Origin: Salinigranum marinum
GTDB lineage: Archaea > Halobacteriota > Halobacteria > Halobacteriales > Haloferacaceae
DNA length: 64,000 nt
NCBI RefSeq assembly: GCF_024228675.1
Contig: NZ_CP100461.1
Span: forward strand, 3,283,398-3,347,397
Direction: 5' to 3'
A program made the position numbers and the translations under genes. A model generated the notes under the pieces. That model was not told where the DNA came from and did not search any database. It worked only from the letters and a program-made list of their open reading frames with translations. Each line of letters opens with the position of its first letter. Within the stretch, counting starts at the first letter, position 1. Positions 27,915-35,512 of this stretch are shown in pieces.

Positions 27915-29191
27915 TGGAAACGCAGGAGTCGTACCCCCTCGACGTCGAGACGGTCCGTCGGGACTTTCCCATCCTCGACCGGCAGGTCGGTGGTGACCTG
28001 GAGACGCCCGGCGAGGGCCCTGACGACACGACCCCCCTCGTCTACCTCGACAACGCCGCGACGAGCCACACCCCCGAACCGGTCGTAGAGGCGATCTGCG
28101 ACTACTACCGCGGCTACAACTCGAACGTCCACCGCGGCATCCACCACCTGAGCCAGGAAGCCTCCGTGGCGTACGAGCGCGCCCACGACCGCGTCGCCGA
28201 GTTCATCGGCGCTCGGGGGAGAGAGGAGGTCGTCTTCACGAAGAACACCACCGAGTCGATGAACCTCGTCGCGTACGCGTGGGGGCTCTCCGAACTCGGC
28301 CCGGACGACTCGGTCGTCCTCACCGAGATGGAACACCACGCGTCGCTCGTCACCTGGCAGCAGATCGCGAAGAAGACCGGTGCCGAGGTCCGGTACATCC
28401 GCGTCGACGACGCGGGGTATCTGGACATGAACCACGCCCGCGAGCTCATCGACGAGTCGACCGCGATGGTCTCCGTCGTGCACATCTCGAACACGCTCGG
28501 GACGATCAACCCCGTCTCCGATCTCGCGGACATGGCCCACGAGGTCGGCGCGTACGTCTTCGTCGACGGCGCACAGTCCGTCCCGACCCGCCCCGTTGAC
28601 GTCCAGTCGATCGACGCCGACTTCTTCGCCTTCTCGGGGCACAAGATGTGCGGGCCGACGGGCATCGGCGTCCTCTACGGGAAGGAGCACGTCCTCGAAG
28701 CGATGGAGCCGTACCTGTACGGCGGGGAGATGATCCGGAAGGTGACGTACGAGGAGTCGACGTGGGAGGACCTCCCGTGGAAGTTCGAGGCCGGCACGCC
28801 GCCCATCGCCCAGGGCGTCGCCCTGCACGCCGCCGTCGACTACCTCGACGACCTCGGCATGGAGAACGTCCAGGCCCACGAGGACCTCCTCACCGAGTAC
28901 GCGTACGACCGGCTGACGGCGTTCGACGACGTCACGGTGTACGGCCCGCCGGGCGACGACCGCGGCGGCCTCGTGGCGTTCAACGTCGACGGCGTCCACG
29001 CCCACGACCTCTCGTCGATCCTGAACGACTACGGCGTGGCGATCCGCGCCGGCGACCACTGCACCCAGCCGCTCCACGACAAACTCGGTGTCGCGGCCTC
29101 CGCGCGCGCTTCCTTTTACGTCTACAACACGCGCGAGGAGGTCGACGCCCTGGTGGAGGCGGTCGACGAGGCGCGACAGCTCTTCGCCTGA
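27914..29191 (+). CDS. sufS: Cysteine desulfurase SufS
   Basis: 425 residues. PLP-enzyme fold type I with the Lys in SGHKMCGPTGIGVLYG and the group II desulfurase signatures (VHRGIHHLSQEAS, NTTESMNLVAYAWG; active-site Cys in RAGDHCTQPLHDK). It takes sulfur from cysteine for Fe-S cluster building; SufU, its usual acceptor/scaffold, is encoded 3 kb downstream. ATG 27914 is chosen over GTG 27905 by N-terminal similarity (PLDVETVRRDFPIL). Expression is probably iron-controlled through the overlapping palindrome. Confidence 0.97.
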   Translation: METQESYPLDVETVRRDFPILDRQVGGDLETPGEGPDDTTPLVYLDNAATSHTPEPVVEAICDYYRGYNSNVHRGIHHLSQEASVAYERAHDRVAEFIGARGREEVVFTKNTTESMNLVAYAWGLSELGPDDSVVLTEMEHHASLVTWQQIAKKTGAEVRYIRVDDAGYLDMNHARELIDESTAMVSVVHISNTLGTINPVSDLADMAHEVGAYVFVDGAQSVPTRPVDVQSIDADFFAFSGHKMCGPTGIGVLYGKEHVLEAMEPYLYGGEMIRKVTYEESTWEDLPWKFEAGTPPIAQGVALHAAVDYLDDLGMENVQAHEDLLTEYAYDRLTAFDDVTVYGPPGDDRGGLVAFNVDGVHAHDLSSILNDYGVAIRAGDHCTQPLHDKLGVAASARASFYVYNTREEVDALVEAVDEARQLFA

Positions 29192-29290
29192 GTACTGCCG
29201 TTCTGCCGTCGGCGTCTCTCCGCTCTCACCTCTCTCCTCACAGTGGCGTCGTGTGACGACTTCGCGTCCGACGCCCGCCCGCCGAGAGCC

Positions 29291-29389
29291 GTTTTCAGCG
29301 ACTGGGAAGCCACGACGGTTTATATACTCCCTCGAATCCCGCGAGTGGACCGGTTTTCAGCCGCTGGGAAGCTGGACGGAGTTATACCC
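29291..29389 (+). promoter_or_regulatory. Duplicated promoter cassette before the DoxD-type gene
   Basis: GTTTTCAGCGACTGGGAAGC at 29291-29310 recurs at 29353-29372 with two changes, and each copy is followed ~10 bases later by a TATA box: TTTATATA at 29319-29326 and TTATACCC at 29382-29389. The unit length is 62 bases. The conserved GTTTTCAG-CTGGGAAG part may be a regulator site. Only the second box gives a short leader with the Shine-Dalgarno site at 29415-29422. Confidence 0.6.
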
Positions 29390-29426
29390 ACCTCCCCCCG
29401 CAATCCGCAGATGTGAGGTGAGACCG

Positions 29427-29951
29427 ATGGCGTACCAACCTGGAACTCGGCTAAAAAACGAGTTCGCATTCGGCGTCGACGGGCCGCTGGCGGGTTACTG
29501 GATCGCGATGCTGCGCGTCCTGACCGGCTGGTGGTTCCTCCACGCGGGCGTGACGAAGCTCATCGAGGACGGCCTGGCGTTCACCTACGGCACGGCCTAC
29601 ATGCAGGGGATGACCGGCACGGCGCTCGGGCCCATCCCCGTCTGGATGGGAAACAACCTCGCGTGGCTCATCGAGCCGGGCGTCCCGCTGTTCGAGACGC
29701 TCATCGGCCTGGCGCTGATGGCCGGCGCCCTGACGCGACTGGCGGCCTTCGGCGGAGTCGTCTTCATGACCCTGTTCTGGGTCGGCAACGCCGGGTTCGG
29801 CCACGGGCTCGTCAACAGCGACCTGATGGGACTGCTGTTGTTCGTCACGTTGATGGTGTTCGCGGCGGGGCGGTGCTACGGCCTCGACGCGATCATCGAG
29901 AAGACCGGATTCGTCGAACGCCACCCGAAGCTCCGATACCTGCTCGGTTGA
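29427..29951 (+). CDS. DoxD/DoxX family membrane protein (thiosulfate:quinone oxidoreductase-like)
   Basis: 174 residues, four membrane segments. AMLRVLTGWWFLHAGVTKL near the N terminus and FETLIGLALMAGALTRLAAFGG are DoxD/DoxX hallmarks; DoxD of Acidianus is the large subunit of thiosulfate:quinone oxidoreductase. ATG 29427 has GAGGTGAG at 29415-29422, four bases away. Followed by a small two-helix protein with its own strong ribosome site, together recalling the DoxD-DoxA pair, although the small one does not show DoxA sequence. Function inferred. Confidence 0.83.
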   Translation: MAYQPGTRLKNEFAFGVDGPLAGYWIAMLRVLTGWWFLHAGVTKLIEDGLAFTYGTAYMQGMTGTALGPIPVWMGNNLAWLIEPGVPLFETLIGLALMAGALTRLAAFGGVVFMTLFWVGNAGFGHGLVNSDLMGLLLFVTLMVFAAGRCYGLDAIIEKTGFVERHPKLRYLLG

Positions 29952-29965
29952 GGAGGTGAACGCAA

Positions 29966-30259
29966 ATGTACCCCGAAGACACGATCGACAAACTCGCAAA
30001 AGGACTCGGCGGCGCTTTGATCCTCGTCGGCGTCGTCGTCCTCGGCATCGTAGAGATCATCGCGGGACAGCCCTACGGCGCGGCTCCCGTGACGAACGAC
30101 GCGGGCGAGATCGTCGCGACCCCGATGGTCGACCCGACCATCCGGACCGGCCTCGTCATCGCGGGCCTCGTGGTCCTGTTCCTCTGGGGCCTGTACAAGA
30201 TGGCGCTCCCGGAGGGTGCCGACAGGGACGCGCCGGCGGGAACGCCCGCGGGCGACTGA
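29966..30259 (+). CDS. Small two-helix membrane protein paired with the DoxD-type gene
   Basis: 97 residues: helices GLGGALILVGVVVLGIVEII and TGLVIAGLVVLFLWGLYKMA separated by a ~35-residue exposed loop. Not a family I recognise by name. GGAGGTGA at 29952-29959, six bases before ATG 29966, is one of the best Shine-Dalgarno sites in this window and lies on the same transcript as the preceding gene. Probably its membrane partner. Confidence 0.8.
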   Translation: MYPEDTIDKLAKGLGGALILVGVVVLGIVEIIAGQPYGAAPVTNDAGEIVATPMVDPTIRTGLVIAGLVVLFLWGLYKMALPEGADRDAPAGTPAGD

Positions 30260-30379
30260 CACGACGTGCGGTTCGACGTCCCGACCTGACGCGCTCGCTC
30301 GACGCGCTGTTTCGTATCGCAGTGTCTGAGTTACTCGCAGGCCGAACAGTTTTTACTCGCCCGTTCGTGCACTCGATCC

Positions 30380-30964
30380 ATGCAGTCGTCCGTCGGCTTC
30401 CTGACCGACCTCGTGCAGGGGACCGTCACCGAGATTCAGCGAGGGCTCGTCGACGCGCTTCCGAAACTCATCATGGCGCTTGTCTTTCTCAGCATCGCCT
30501 ACGTCGGGATCCGACTCGCGCTCCGTCTGGTCCACGGCGCGCTCGACGCCGTCTACCCCGCCGAACAGGACCTCATCGTGAACCTCGCGACCACGGTCGT
30601 CGGGGTGTTCCTCTGGTTCGCCGCCGCGCTCACGCTGTTGAAGATCCTGGGGATGGGGGACATCGCCGCCAGTCTCGGGACCGCCGCCGGCTTCATCGCC
30701 CTGGGCGTCTCCTACGCCCTGTCGAGCATGATCGCCGACACGGTCGCCGGGGTCTACCTGCTCCGCGACCCCGACTTCACCCCCGAGGACCGCGTCACCG
30801 CCGATGGAGTCACGGGCGAGGTACGGGATATCGGTCTCCGCAAGAGCCGCTTTCGACTCGACGACGGCGACACGGTCGTGGTGGCGAACAGCGCCGTCGA
30901 GAAGAAGTGGACGCTCGAAGGTGAGCCCGAACAGGGAGCCCAGGTGGTCGACGGGAGTCCGTAG
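30380..30964 (+). CDS. Mechanosensitive-channel-like (MscS) small membrane protein
   Basis: 194 residues with three or four membrane segments and a short beta domain. LGTAAGFIALGVSYALSSMIADTVAGVYLL is the pore-lining TM3-like helix, and DFTPEDRVTADGVTGEVRDIGLRKSRFRLDDGDTVVVANSAV is the upstream MscS beta-domain pattern. It lacks the large C-terminal vestibule. TTTTTACTCG at ~30349-30358 gives a leaderless start. It would release solutes on osmotic downshock. TTTCGTATCGCAG lies at 30310-30322, ~27 bases before the TATA box. Confidence 0.88.
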   Translation: MQSSVGFLTDLVQGTVTEIQRGLVDALPKLIMALVFLSIAYVGIRLALRLVHGALDAVYPAEQDLIVNLATTVVGVFLWFAAALTLLKILGMGDIAASLGTAAGFIALGVSYALSSMIADTVAGVYLLRDPDFTPEDRVTADGVTGEVRDIGLRKSRFRLDDGDTVVVANSAVEKKWTLEGEPEQGAQVVDGSP

Positions 30965-30995
30965 CCGCGGTCGCCGTCTCCGTCACCTGCCCCCG

Positions 30996-31075
30996 TCTCT
31001 CTTCTCGTTCCCGCCTCCGCTCTCGTTCTCGCCTCCATCTCCGCTCTCGTTCTCGCCTCCATCTCCGCTCTCGTC
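30996..31075. repeat. 24-bp tandem repeat, about three copies
   Basis: Unit CTCTCGTTCTCGCCTCCATC plus TCCG: two exact copies at 31020-31043 and 31044-31067, a diverged copy before and a partial one after. It lies between the convergent MscS-like and DUF998 genes. The length is a multiple of three, but no plausible protein covers it. Confidence 0.7.
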
Positions 31076-31080
31076 CCCGG

Positions 31081-31767
31081 TCAGGCCGACGGACGGTCGG
31101 TCGGTGGCGCGGGGGCCATGAGGTAGCCGCCGAAGCCGAGGAGCCACAGCAACACCGGGTACGCGACGTAGCGTTCGATCCCGCCCAGTCCGAGGAACGA
31201 CAGGGGATGCGGCACACCGAGCAGTCCGAAGCCGATGACGCTCACCAGCAGGGCGAGGACGAACCCACCGATCGCCACCGAGAGGAGCCGGAACGGCGTC
31301 GTGATCACCCGGGCGGCGACGAGCGCCGACAGCCCACCGGTGAAGAAAGTGAGGAGGGCACTGATCCCGTGCATGGGTGCCTCGCTCCCGTCGAAGACGC
31401 CGACGCCCAGCACACCCAGCCCGAAGAGGCCGAGCACGACGGTGAGCGGCCGGTCGCCGAACGTCCGGTGGACGAAGCGGGTCGCCCCGAGGACCAACAG
31501 CCCGGACACGATCATGGTGGCGTTGAACACCGTCGCGGCGGGTTCGACGACGACGCTGTTCGGCGGCCGCGTCGCGCCGAGGTCGCTGATCTCCTGTACG
31601 CCGGCGTTGTACCCCGGGTAGAACGCCTCGGCCGTGATGATCCCCATGAGCGCGACCACGCCGACGACGAACAGGAGCGCGCCGGCGGCGAACCGCTCGC
31701 GGACGTCGCTGTACTCGGTCACCGTTCCGGTCCCGCGCTCCGTGGACTGTCGGTCGAATCCCGTCAT
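31081..31767 (-). CDS. DUF998 family membrane protein
   Basis: 228 residues from ATG 31767 (GTG 31722, VTEYSDVRERFAAG, is an alternative). Six hydrophobic segments; LGVGVFDGSEAPMHGISALLTFF carries the His-containing motif of DUF998 (a FrrS1/YhfC-like group of unknown role). NAGVQEISDLGATRPPNS after the first helix is also characteristic. Single gene. Confidence 0.85.
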   Translation of the reverse strand: MTGFDRQSTERGTGTVTEYSDVRERFAAGALLFVVGVVALMGIITAEAFYPGYNAGVQEISDLGATRPPNSVVVEPAATVFNATMIVSGLLVLGATRFVHRTFGDRPLTVVLGLFGLGVLGVGVFDGSEAPMHGISALLTFFTGGLSALVAARVITTPFRLLSVAIGGFVLALLVSVIGFGLLGVPHPLSFLGLGGIERYVAYPVLLWLLGFGGYLMAPAPPTDRPSA

Positions 31768-31965
31768 CTGGCTCACCACTCCGAGAGACGATCCCCGGGT
31801 GGATAGCGACGGACGCCGCGTCTCAGGTCGTGAGAACCGGACGCGTTCCCGACCGACGGTCACCCGAAGCGGCGCGGACCTGAGCCGACTCGTCGGTGCG
31901 GCCGCGGGCCCACGCGGGTCGCGTCGGCGGTACGTTCAGGGGACTGCGCACCGTCTCACCCTCGT

Positions 31966-32127
31966 ATGCTCGAGGAAGTGTACATCGTGACCGTGTCGCT
32001 CAGCGGGGAGACGAACGGGATCGTCGGCGTGACCGAGACGCGCGAGGGTGCCGAACGACTCGCGGACCGAAACTCGCGGTCGAACAGTTTCCTCCGCATC
32101 GACAGCTACCCGATCGAGCGCGTCTGA
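31966..32127 (+). CDS. Small conserved-looking protein, 53 residues
   Basis: MLEEVYIVTVSLSGETNGIV ... REGAERLADRNSRSNSFLRI ... DSYPIERV. Regular beta-alpha-beta pattern (VYIVTVSL; EGAERLADRN; LRIDSYPIE), acidic N terminus and codon use like neighbouring genes argue for a real gene although it is short. No family recognised. Located 74 bases before sufU; they may share a transcript. Confidence 0.65.
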   Translation: MLEEVYIVTVSLSGETNGIVGVTETREGAERLADRNSRSNSFLRIDSYPIERV

Positions 32128-32201
32128 GTCGCGTGCGGGCGAGCGACGCCACCGAGCGCCCGGAATCCTTTTGCGTCGCACTCGCGTACCTCGAATCGAT
32201 C

Positions 32202-32621
32202 ATGGGTATGGGTTCGGACATGTACCGGCAGCAGATCCTTGACCACTACAAGAACCCCCGGAACTACGGGGAGATCGAGGACCCCACGTTCACCCACGAG
32301 GGGGAGAACCCCTCCTGTGGCGACACCATCCGCGTCGATGTGACACTCGAAGACGACGGCGAGACCATCGAGTACGCCGCGTTCAGCGGCGACGGCTGTG
32401 CCATCTCGCAGGCGTCGGCGTCGATGCTCACCTCCCGGCTGCAGGGGATGACGCTCTCGGAGCTGGACGCGCTCGACACCGACGACGTCACGGAGATGCT
32501 CGGGGTCGACATCAGCCCGATGCGGATCAAGTGCGCCGTCCTCGCACGACAGGTCGCCCAGGACGGGGCCCGCATCCACGAGGGCGACCTCGACGTCGAC
32601 CACACCACGACCGAGGAGTAG
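32202..32621 (+). CDS. sufU: Iron-sulfur cluster scaffold SufU (IscU-like)
   Basis: 139 residues. Conserved Cys in ENPSCGDTI, GDGCAISQAS and RIKCAVLARQV, with the Asp in the first motif, form the zinc/cluster site. SufU takes persulfide sulfur from SufS. ATG 32202 or 32208 are equally possible starts. Tail DLDVDHTTTEE is acidic. It converges with the methyltransferase gene with zero spacing. Confidence 0.96.
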   Translation: MGMGSDMYRQQILDHYKNPRNYGEIEDPTFTHEGENPSCGDTIRVDVTLEDDGETIEYAAFSGDGCAISQASASMLTSRLQGMTLSELDALDTDDVTEMLGVDISPMRIKCAVLARQVAQDGARIHEGDLDVDHTTTEE

Positions 32622-33539
32622 TCAGCCGACCCGCCCGTAGAGGTCGAGGTTCCGTGCGACGAAGTGCAGGCGGTTTTCCTCCCGTTCTCGCCGTCTGGTT
32701 TCGAGCCACGCGTCGATCGTCTCGGGTGCGACGTGCCCGTCGACCGCGTCGGCGACCGTATCGACGACGACCCGCAGGAAGTACGACTCGTCGGCCGGGT
32801 ACGCGCCGCCGAGCGGCGAGACGACCCAGTCCGACCCGCCGACGGCGTCGAGGCCGACGCCGAGTTCGGGGAGGAGGGTGAGCAGCCGCCGCCCGGCGGT
32901 CGCGCCGAGCCGCTCACCCGAATCGTCGACCATCGTCGCGTGGTACGCGTCGACGACGGCCCCGTCGTCGGGGTGCGACGGGGCGAACGCCGTGCCGCCG
33001 TCGAACGTGATGGGGAGGTAGACGCCGCCACGGTCGACGCCCGAGACGAGCCGTTCGACCCCTCCGGGCGTGAGCAGATCCGCGAACGCCTGCGCGACGA
33101 TGAACTCCCACGTCCCGCGGGCGGCGACGCCGAGCGCGTCGCCGGCGACGAGATGGACGTCGATGCGGGCCGGGCCACGCAGACGGAGTGTGGCGACGTG
33201 GGTGAACTCCGGGTTGTCGAGCGAGAACCCCAGATCGGCCGCGGCCGGATCGACGACCCGCGCCTCGAAGCCGACGTCCTGGGCCCGCGCGAGGAGCAGT
33301 TCGCACCCGGTCGCGAGCAGGTCGGCGTCGGTGTCGACGGCGACGTACGTGCAGTCGGGAACGTCGTCCCACCCGAGGAGGCGGCGGCAGAAGGCGGCCG
33401 TGCCTGCGCCGGCTTCGAGGACGCGCGGCGACGCGCTCGTCCGGAGGTCCTCGCGGACGCGGTCGAGCACCCGCCGATCGAGCGCCCGGTCGTCGACCGT
33501 CTCCTTCGCCGAGAGATACTGCTGGAAATCGCCTTTCAT
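32622..33539 (-). CDS. Class I SAM-dependent methyltransferase
   Basis: 305 residues. VLEAGAGTAAFCRRLLGW is the SAM-binding loop, YVAVDTDADLL the following acidic motif, and FIVAQAFADLLTPGGVERLV the post-motif typical of small-molecule methyltransferases. ATG 33539 overlaps the glycosyltransferase stop (ATGA), so it is the last gene of a coupled PTPS-GT-methyltransferase operon. Substrate unknown; context suggests a glycosylated pterin-type metabolite. Confidence 0.88.
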   Translation of the reverse strand: MKGDFQQYLSAKETVDDRALDRRVLDRVREDLRTSASPRVLEAGAGTAAFCRRLLGWDDVPDCTYVAVDTDADLLATGCELLLARAQDVGFEARVVDPAAADLGFSLDNPEFTHVATLRLRGPARIDVHLVAGDALGVAARGTWEFIVAQAFADLLTPGGVERLVSGVDRGGVYLPITFDGGTAFAPSHPDDGAVVDAYHATMVDDSGERLGATAGRRLLTLLPELGVGLDAVGGSDWVVSPLGGAYPADESYFLRVVVDTVADAVDGHVAPETIDAWLETRRREREENRLHFVARNLDLYGRVG

Positions 33540-34645
33540 TCCGCCACCACCGCCGACTGGCGGTCGGCCTGGCCGTCGACGACGCCCGAGAGGAACGCCC
33601 GGACCCGCGCGACCGTCTCCGGCCACGGCGGATGTGCCTGGTGCCGCTCCAGCGCCGCCCGCCCCATCCGCGCGAGACGGTCCCGGTCGGACGCGAGCGT
33701 CGACAGCGCCGCGTAGACGGCACCGACGCCGTCTGGCGGCACGAGGACGCCCGTCTCGCCGTGGGTGACGAGGTCGGTCGCGCCGCCCGAGTGGGTCACC
33801 ACCGCGGGGAGCCCGAAGCCCATCCCTTCGAGGGCGGCGATGCCGAACCCCTCGTGAGCGGAGGGGAGCGCGAGGACGTGGCTCCGGCGGAGCACCCCGG
33901 CGAGTTCGCCGGTCGAGAGGGGTCCCGTCAGCGTCACGCGCTCTGTGACCCCTCGACGGCGACAGCGCCGGCGGACCCGATCGGCGTACGTGGCGTCGGG
34001 CTGGGGTCCGACGAGCGTGGCTGTCCACTCTCCCTCCAGCCCCGACAGCGCGTCGACGAGCGCGAGCGGTCGTTTCCGAGGCAGGACCGACCCGACGAAG
34101 ACGACGCGAAAGGGGTCGGCTGCGGCGCGGTCGTCGATCTCAGCGGCGGCGACGTCGGGATCGAACTGGTCGTCGGTCGGCGGCGCGACGACTGTCGGCA
34201 CGCCGGTCGGTCCATCGGCGCTGCCCGGCCCGAGGGCAGTCGAGACCAGTTCGCGGACCGAGCGGGCGGTCGCCGAACTCGTACAGACCGCGGCGTCGAC
34301 GCGGGAGAGAAACCGCCGTTCGAGCGCCCGGGCCAACGGCGCGTCGGCGCGCCCCTCGTCGCAACGGAGATGATGGACGAGCGCGACCACGGGCGTCTCC
34401 GCCTCCAGGGCAACGAACGTCGGGTGGGCGAGTTCGTCGACGACGACCACGTCCGTACCCGACGCGAACCGCGCGAGCGGCGTCCGGGGGGCGTCGGCGA
34501 GGCCGAACGGGTAGCGCCGCCAGGGCACCGAGTGGACGGTGACCTCGTCGCCCGCGTCGCGGAGCGAGGCGACGAGCCGGCGGTCGTACCGAAAGCCACC
34601 CGAGGTGGTGTCGAAGTCGCCCGGCACGACGCATGCCACCCGCAT
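33536..34645 (-). CDS. Family 4 glycosyltransferase
   Basis: 369 residues, GT-B fold. FRVVFVGSVLPRKRPLALVDAL and LPSAHEGFGIAALEGMGFGLPAVVTHSGG (the EGFG...E nucleotide-sugar site) are clear GT4 motifs. No membrane segment. Start ATG 34645 directly abuts the PTPS-like stop; the stop overlaps the methyltransferase start. A soluble enzyme that adds a sugar to an unknown acceptor. Confidence 0.93.
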   Translation of the reverse strand: MRVACVVPGDFDTTSGGFRYDRRLVASLRDAGDEVTVHSVPWRRYPFGLADAPRTPLARFASGTDVVVVDELAHPTFVALEAETPVVALVHHLRCDEGRADAPLARALERRFLSRVDAAVCTSSATARSVRELVSTALGPGSADGPTGVPTVVAPPTDDQFDPDVAAAEIDDRAAADPFRVVFVGSVLPRKRPLALVDALSGLEGEWTATLVGPQPDATYADRVRRRCRRRGVTERVTLTGPLSTGELAGVLRRSHVLALPSAHEGFGIAALEGMGFGLPAVVTHSGGATDLVTHGETGVLVPPDGVGAVYAALSTLASDRDRLARMGRAALERHQAHPPWPETVARVRAFLSGVVDGQADRQSAVVAE

Positions 34646-35029
34646 CTACGAGGTGGGGGCGGCGGCGTACGCGGCGTTGGCGACGTCGTCCTCCCAGACG
34701 GTGACGGTGAGCCGGTCGACCCCGTCCGTCGAGACCGCCCCGGCGAACCGCTCGTGGACGACGCGGGCGAAGCGCTCGACGCTCGGGTTGTACCCCTCGA
34801 ACTCCGGGAGGGAGTTGAGCGTCTCGTCGGCGTAGCGCGCCTCGATCGTGTCGAGGGCCGCCTCCACCTCGTCGATGTCGACGAGGTAGTCGTACTCGTT
34901 CAGCTCCTCGCCCGCGAGTTCGACCTCCAGCCGGAAGTGGTGTGAGTGCAACTCCCCTTCCGGGCCGGGGTCGGGGACGGTGAGGAAGTGCTGGGCGATG
35001 AGCGGACGGACGACCGTGACGGTGTACAT
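34646..35029 (-). CDS. 6-pyruvoyl-tetrahydropterin synthase / QueD-like protein
   Basis: 127 residues from ATG 35029; CCTTTACG at ~35052-35058 (minus) gives a leaderless start. Zinc-binding histidines are present in AQHFL and in ELHSHHFRLEVEL; PSVERFARVVHERF follows. The family converts dihydroneopterin triphosphate to 6-carboxy- or 6-pyruvoyl-tetrahydropterin. The Cys of canonical QueD/PTPS is not visible, so its chemistry may be altered. Heads an operon with a glycosyltransferase and a methyltransferase, unlike queuosine/archaeosine QueD genes. Confidence 0.88.
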   Translation of the reverse strand: MYTVTVVRPLIAQHFLTVPDPGPEGELHSHHFRLEVELAGEELNEYDYLVDIDEVEAALDTIEARYADETLNSLPEFEGYNPSVERFARVVHERFAGAVSTDGVDRLTVTVWEDDVANAAYAAAPTS

Positions 35030-35141
35030 GCGCAGGCGGTCGGTGGCGGGGACCGTAAAGGTGCGCTCGCGGCGGCGTCCACGGAACCCGGGACGTGAGA
35101 ACCGAACCAACGGTTATGCTCGCCCGTGACCAAACGGTACC

Positions 35142-35504
35142 ATGGGGGGAGAGACGGAGACCCGATCGGGAGGAAGAACGTGGAGACAGCGTCGACAGAC
35201 CGCACTGGAAGCGATCCCGCCGGTCGAGCGATCGGTCGAAGACGGCGTGCTCCGCGTCACGCGACGGTTCCGCGGACTCACTGTCGAACAGGCGCTGGGG
35301 TATCTCGAACACCTCGGCGGCGAGCGAACCGGGCCGGCGTCGGTCGAGGGTGACGGCTGGCGGGGCCGGCTCTCGACTCGGAAAGTCCCTGTCGGCCCGT
35401 CATACCGGCTCACCGAAGTGACGGTGACGTGGACCGGCCGCGAGGAGATCGTCGACCCGCTCGTCCTGCAGTTCCGGCTCAAGACGTTCCGCGCGCCGGG
35501 CTGA
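35142..35504 (+). CDS. Haloarchaeal protein of unknown function
   Basis: 120 residues. Regular alpha/beta pattern: RRFRGLTVEQALGYLEHLGG, GDGWRGRLSTRKVPVGPSYRLTEVTVTWTG, DPLVLQFRLKTFRAPG. No family recognised. TTATGC at ~35113 lies ~28 nt before ATG 35142, so it shares a divergent promoter region with the PTPS operon and converges with the dehydrogenase gene eight bases away. Its place inside the cluster suggests involvement. Confidence 0.8.
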   Translation: MGGETETRSGGRTWRQRRQTALEAIPPVERSVEDGVLRVTRRFRGLTVEQALGYLEHLGGERTGPASVEGDGWRGRLSTRKVPVGPSYRLTEVTVTWTGREEIVDPLVLQFRLKTFRAPG

Positions 35505-35512
35505 GCGGATTT

